64,000 bases of DNA from Sandaracinaceae bacterium. Its GTDB lineage: Bacteria; Myxococcota_A; Polyangia; Polyangiales; Sandaracinaceae. Each line of letters begins with the position of its first letter. Position 1 is the first letter of the stretch. Below, in pieces: positions 61,903 to 64,000 of this stretch. A model generated the notes under the pieces. That model had not been told where the DNA came from, ran no database searches, and was given only the letters and a program-made list of their open reading frames with translations. The position numbers were made by a program, and so were the translations under genes. The stretch spans positions 1 through 64,000 of the forward strand of contig JACKEC010000029.1 of assembly GCA_020633195.1 (NCBI GenBank). Reading direction: 5' to 3'.

Positions 61903-63767
61903 TGACCTCGGGCGGGACCGACGCCGTCGCCGTGGGCGAGCTCCAGACGGTGTGGGCGGAGCGCGGCATCGTCGCGACCGAGCTCGCCGTCGATCGCAAG
62001 GGCACCATCGTGCAGGTCGCCCGACCCCACGAGACGACGGTGTCCTGGTCCGCGGTGGTGAGCGCGCTGCCCGAGGCGACCGCCGAAGGAGGGCCGCTCG
62101 TCGTCCTCGGCGCCGAGCTCGGGCGCGGCGGGATGGGTGTGGTCCGCTCCGCCACGCAGCGATCGCTCGGCCGCGAGGTCGCGGTGAAGACGTCGCTCGA
62201 GCACGCCGGAGCCTCGGCGACCCAGGCGCTGCTGCGCGAGGCGTGGATCAGCGGGCAGCTCGAGCACCCCAACGTGGTCCCGGTGTACGCGCTCTACCGC
62301 GGCGACGACGCGCCGCTCATGGTCATGCGGCGCGTCGAGGGGCGCGAGTGGTCGCTGACCCAACAGAGCGGCGAGACGCTCGAGCATCACCTGCGCGTGC
62401 TGACCCAGGTCTGCCACGCGGTGCAGTTCGCCCACACTCGCGGCCTCGTCCACCTCGACCTGAAGCCCAGCAACGTGATGCTGGGCAGCTACGGCGAGAT
62501 CTACCTCCTCGATTGGGGCATCGCGGTCTGCGTGCGCGAGGACCTCCCCGAGTTCCTGCCGCGAGCGCGCGACATCGCGGCCGTCCTCGGGACCCCGGCG
62601 TACATGGCGCCCGAGCTCGCGGCCGGGAACGGCGCCGCGATCGACGCGCGGACCGACGTCTACCTCCTCGGTGCGATGCTGCACGAGATCTTGACGGGCG
62701 AGCCGCCGCACGTGGGCCCCACGCTGCTCGCGTCGCTGACGTCCGCGTTCCTCTCCGAGCCCCACGCCTACCCCGCGACGGTCCCCCCGGAGCTCGCCGC
62801 GATCGCGACCCGGGCCCTGTCCCGCGATCCCGACGATCGCTACGGGAGCGCGGCCGAGCTCCGGGAGGCCGTCGAGGACTACCTCGTCCACGCCGACTCG
62901 CTGAGCCTCGCCGCCGCCGCGCAGCAGCGCATCGATCAGATCGACGCGAAGATCGGCGCCGAGGGCGACGACGCCGACCTCGACCAGCTGGCGGCCGAGG
63001 CGGAGTTCGGGTTCCGGCAGGCGCTCCACGTGTGGCCCGGCAACGAGGCCGCCCGCGTCGCGCTGCAGGCGTTGATCGAGCGCCTCGTGCGCCGCGACCT
63101 CGCCAAGCAGCGCTGGCAGCTCGCGCAGCGTCGCCTCGCCGATCTCCCGGAGCCCCGCCCCGAGCTCGACAGAGAGGTCGAGCGGCTCCGCGTCGCGAGC
63201 GCGAAGACCGCGTTCGAGCTCGAGCGCCTGCGGCACGACGCGGACCTCGGGACGGCGACCGATCAGCGCTCGGCGATGGCCTACCTCGGCGCGTTCCTGT
63301 GGTGCGCGGCGCTCGTCGGGCTCGGCCAGCTCGATCACTGGGGCGTCGTCGCGGCGACCCACTGGCACATGCTCGCGGTCACCGGCGGCGGGACGGTGAT
63401 CTTCGCCGCGATGGTCTATCGCTACCGCGAGGCGCTGTTCGTCAACGCGATCAACCGCAACGCGGTCGCGCTGCTCTCCGTCGGCTGGATCCTCGGCGAC
63501 CTCTACTGGGTCGGCGCGTGGGCGGTGCAGACGCCGTTCGAAGCGGCGGTGATCGGCGTCTTCCCGGTCTGCGTCTTCGTGATCGCGGGCCACGCCGCGT
63601 CCGTCGATCGCCGGCTCGTCCCGCACACCGTCGTCGCGATCGTCGGCAACCTGATCCTCTTCGTCTTCCCGGCCTGGGGCCTCGAGGGCCTCGGGATCAC
63701 CGGCGGCGTGGTCCTCGTGATGCTCGGACGGACCTGGCGCCGGCTGCCTCGCGAGGCCGAAGACTGA
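61902..63767 (+). CDS. Membrane-bound Ser/Thr protein kinase with C-terminal TM bundle
   Basis: 621 aa from ATG 61902, sharing one base with the upstream stop; GTG 61899 is also possible. Kinase domain at about 65-340: GRGGMG, Lys96, HLDLKPSN with catalytic Asp186 (HLD in place of HRD), DWG at 204-206 and the MAPELA end. A helical linker (about 345-455) leads to a bundle of about six TM helices at 460-615. Unlike most kinases here, there is no extracellular sensor. It is the last gene of the DUF350-like/GSP-synthase-like operon, which it may regulate. Confidence 0.85.
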   Translation: MTSGGTDAVAVGELQTVWAERGIVATELAVDRKGTIVQVARPHETTVSWSAVVSALPEATAEGGPLVVLGAELGRGGMGVVRSATQRSLGREVAVKTSLEHAGASATQALLREAWISGQLEHPNVVPVYALYRGDDAPLMVMRRVEGREWSLTQQSGETLEHHLRVLTQVCHAVQFAHTRGLVHLDLKPSNVMLGSYGEIYLLDWGIAVCVREDLPEFLPRARDIAAVLGTPAYMAPELAAGNGAAIDARTDVYLLGAMLHEILTGEPPHVGPTLLASLTSAFLSEPHAYPATVPPELAAIATRALSRDPDDRYGSAAELREAVEDYLVHADSLSLAAAAQQRIDQIDAKIGAEGDDADLDQLAAEAEFGFRQALHVWPGNEAARVALQALIERLVRRDLAKQRWQLAQRRLADLPEPRPELDREVERLRVASAKTAFELERLRHDADLGTATDQRSAMAYLGAFLWCAALVGLGQLDHWGVVAATHWHMLAVTGGGTVIFAAMVYRYREALFVNAINRNAVALLSVGWILGDLYWVGAWAVQTPFEAAVIGVFPVCVFVIAGHAASVDRRLVPHTVVAIVGNLILFVFPAWGLEGLGITGGVVLVMLGRTWRRLPREAED

Positions 63768-63771
63768 TCGC

Positions 63772-64000
63772 TCACAGGTCGAGGGAGCCGAGCGGGTTCG
63801 TCGGCGGCGGCGTCGCGTGGTCGGTCGCGTCGAGGGGGATCCCGTTGTCCCGGTACTCGACGCCGTCCGTCAGGCGGCTCAGGTCGTAGCCCTCGACCTG
63901 CACGCACGCGCCGACCGTCGCGGACGCGATCCGCCCGCCGCGCAGGTCGAGCTCGGCGGTCGGTCCCGTCACCATCACGCCGCACAGCCGCGCCCCGTCG
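63772..64000 (-). CDS. C-terminal end of a beta-helix protein (runs off window)
   Basis: Partial: 76 codons in view, with the frame open to the window end, read on the minus strand. The residues (LCGVMVTGPTAELDLRGG, RIASATVGACVQVEGYDLSR) show the strand-turn rhythm of a parallel beta-helix, and the end NPLGSLDL is a plain tail. It resembles the tail of the beta-helix lipoproteins in this genome. An ATG at 63978 lies inside this frame but is unlikely to be the true start. It converges with the kinase gene. Confidence 0.55.
   Translation of the reverse strand, partial: DGARLCGVMVTGPTAELDLRGGRIASATVGACVQVEGYDLSRLTDGVEYRDNGIPLDATDHATPPPTNPLGSLDL

Overview
The window is very GC-rich DNA that is almost entirely coding. 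It carries many secreted lipoproteins (short signal, lipobox Cys, then Asp/Gly/Ala-rich 'DAG' linkers) and two proteins with Gly-Cys-rich, hydrophobic, Arg-rich MYXO-CTERM-type tails. It also has many Hanks-type Ser/Thr kinases. Together these point to a myxobacterium (Myxococcota, probably Polyangiales; a Sandaracinus-like organism would fit). That placement is inference. I see no rRNA, tRNA, CRISPR array, transposase or phage integrase.

Layout. 1-3.6 kb: start of an AAA ATPase, a bacterial lysyl oxidase lipoprotein, an unlisted 46-residue peptide gene with a good Shine-Dalgarno (SD) sequence, and a secreted PHP-type metallohydrolase. 3.65-17.8 kb (minus strand): the most striking block. Eight genes overlap or abut by 0-4 bases, and a kinase gene lies upstream of them. 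In transcription order they are: Ser/Thr kinase with a formylglycine-generating-enzyme-like domain, FHA protein, three related beta-rich spike-like proteins, DUF2169-pentapeptide protein, pentapeptide solenoid, DUF3540 (OB fold plus beta-helix) and DUF4150 (PAAR-like). This looks like a phospho-regulated spike/effector module of the type VI secretion kind, but no sheath, tube or baseplate gene is present here. 17.9-32 kb: housekeeping and envelope genes, namely a frameshifted alcohol dehydrogenase, a parvulin lipoprotein, ureidoglycolate lyase with a 47-residue lipoprotein gene overlapping its start, an M2 (ACE-like) peptidase, a cysteine-free glutaredoxin, an OmpR-type two-component pair, and an endonuclease V / AgmX-type lipoprotein / unknown operon.

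32-49 kb: RCC1-repeat lipoprotein, thioesterase, a large membrane glycosyltransferase-like protein, TPR protein, 1-Cys peroxiredoxin, HflX, CDF transporter, gamma-glutamyltransferase family, SDR, ribbon-helix-helix protein, a TerB-Coq4 fusion, AraC regulator and TetA-like MFS pump. 49.4-57.9 kb: coiled-coil lipoprotein, a GGGCAC minisatellite, beta-helix lipoprotein, and a kinase-cyclase-like-AAA-TPR protein with an anti-sigma-type zinc finger, translationally coupled to a sigma factor. 58-64 kb: a catalase-fold protein, then a four-gene operon (DUF350-like membrane protein, glutathionylspermidine-synthase-like ATP-grasp protein, unknown, membrane kinase), and the end of another beta-helix protein.

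A structured intergenic repeat of about 47 bp occurs in inverse orientation near 20.0 kb and 37.9 kb. In both places its leading TGA is the stop codon of a membrane-protein gene. At 37.9 kb it expands into two tandem units of about 103 bp with three hairpins each. Most gene pairs are joined by ATGA/GTGA/TGATG overlaps, so translational coupling is common here.
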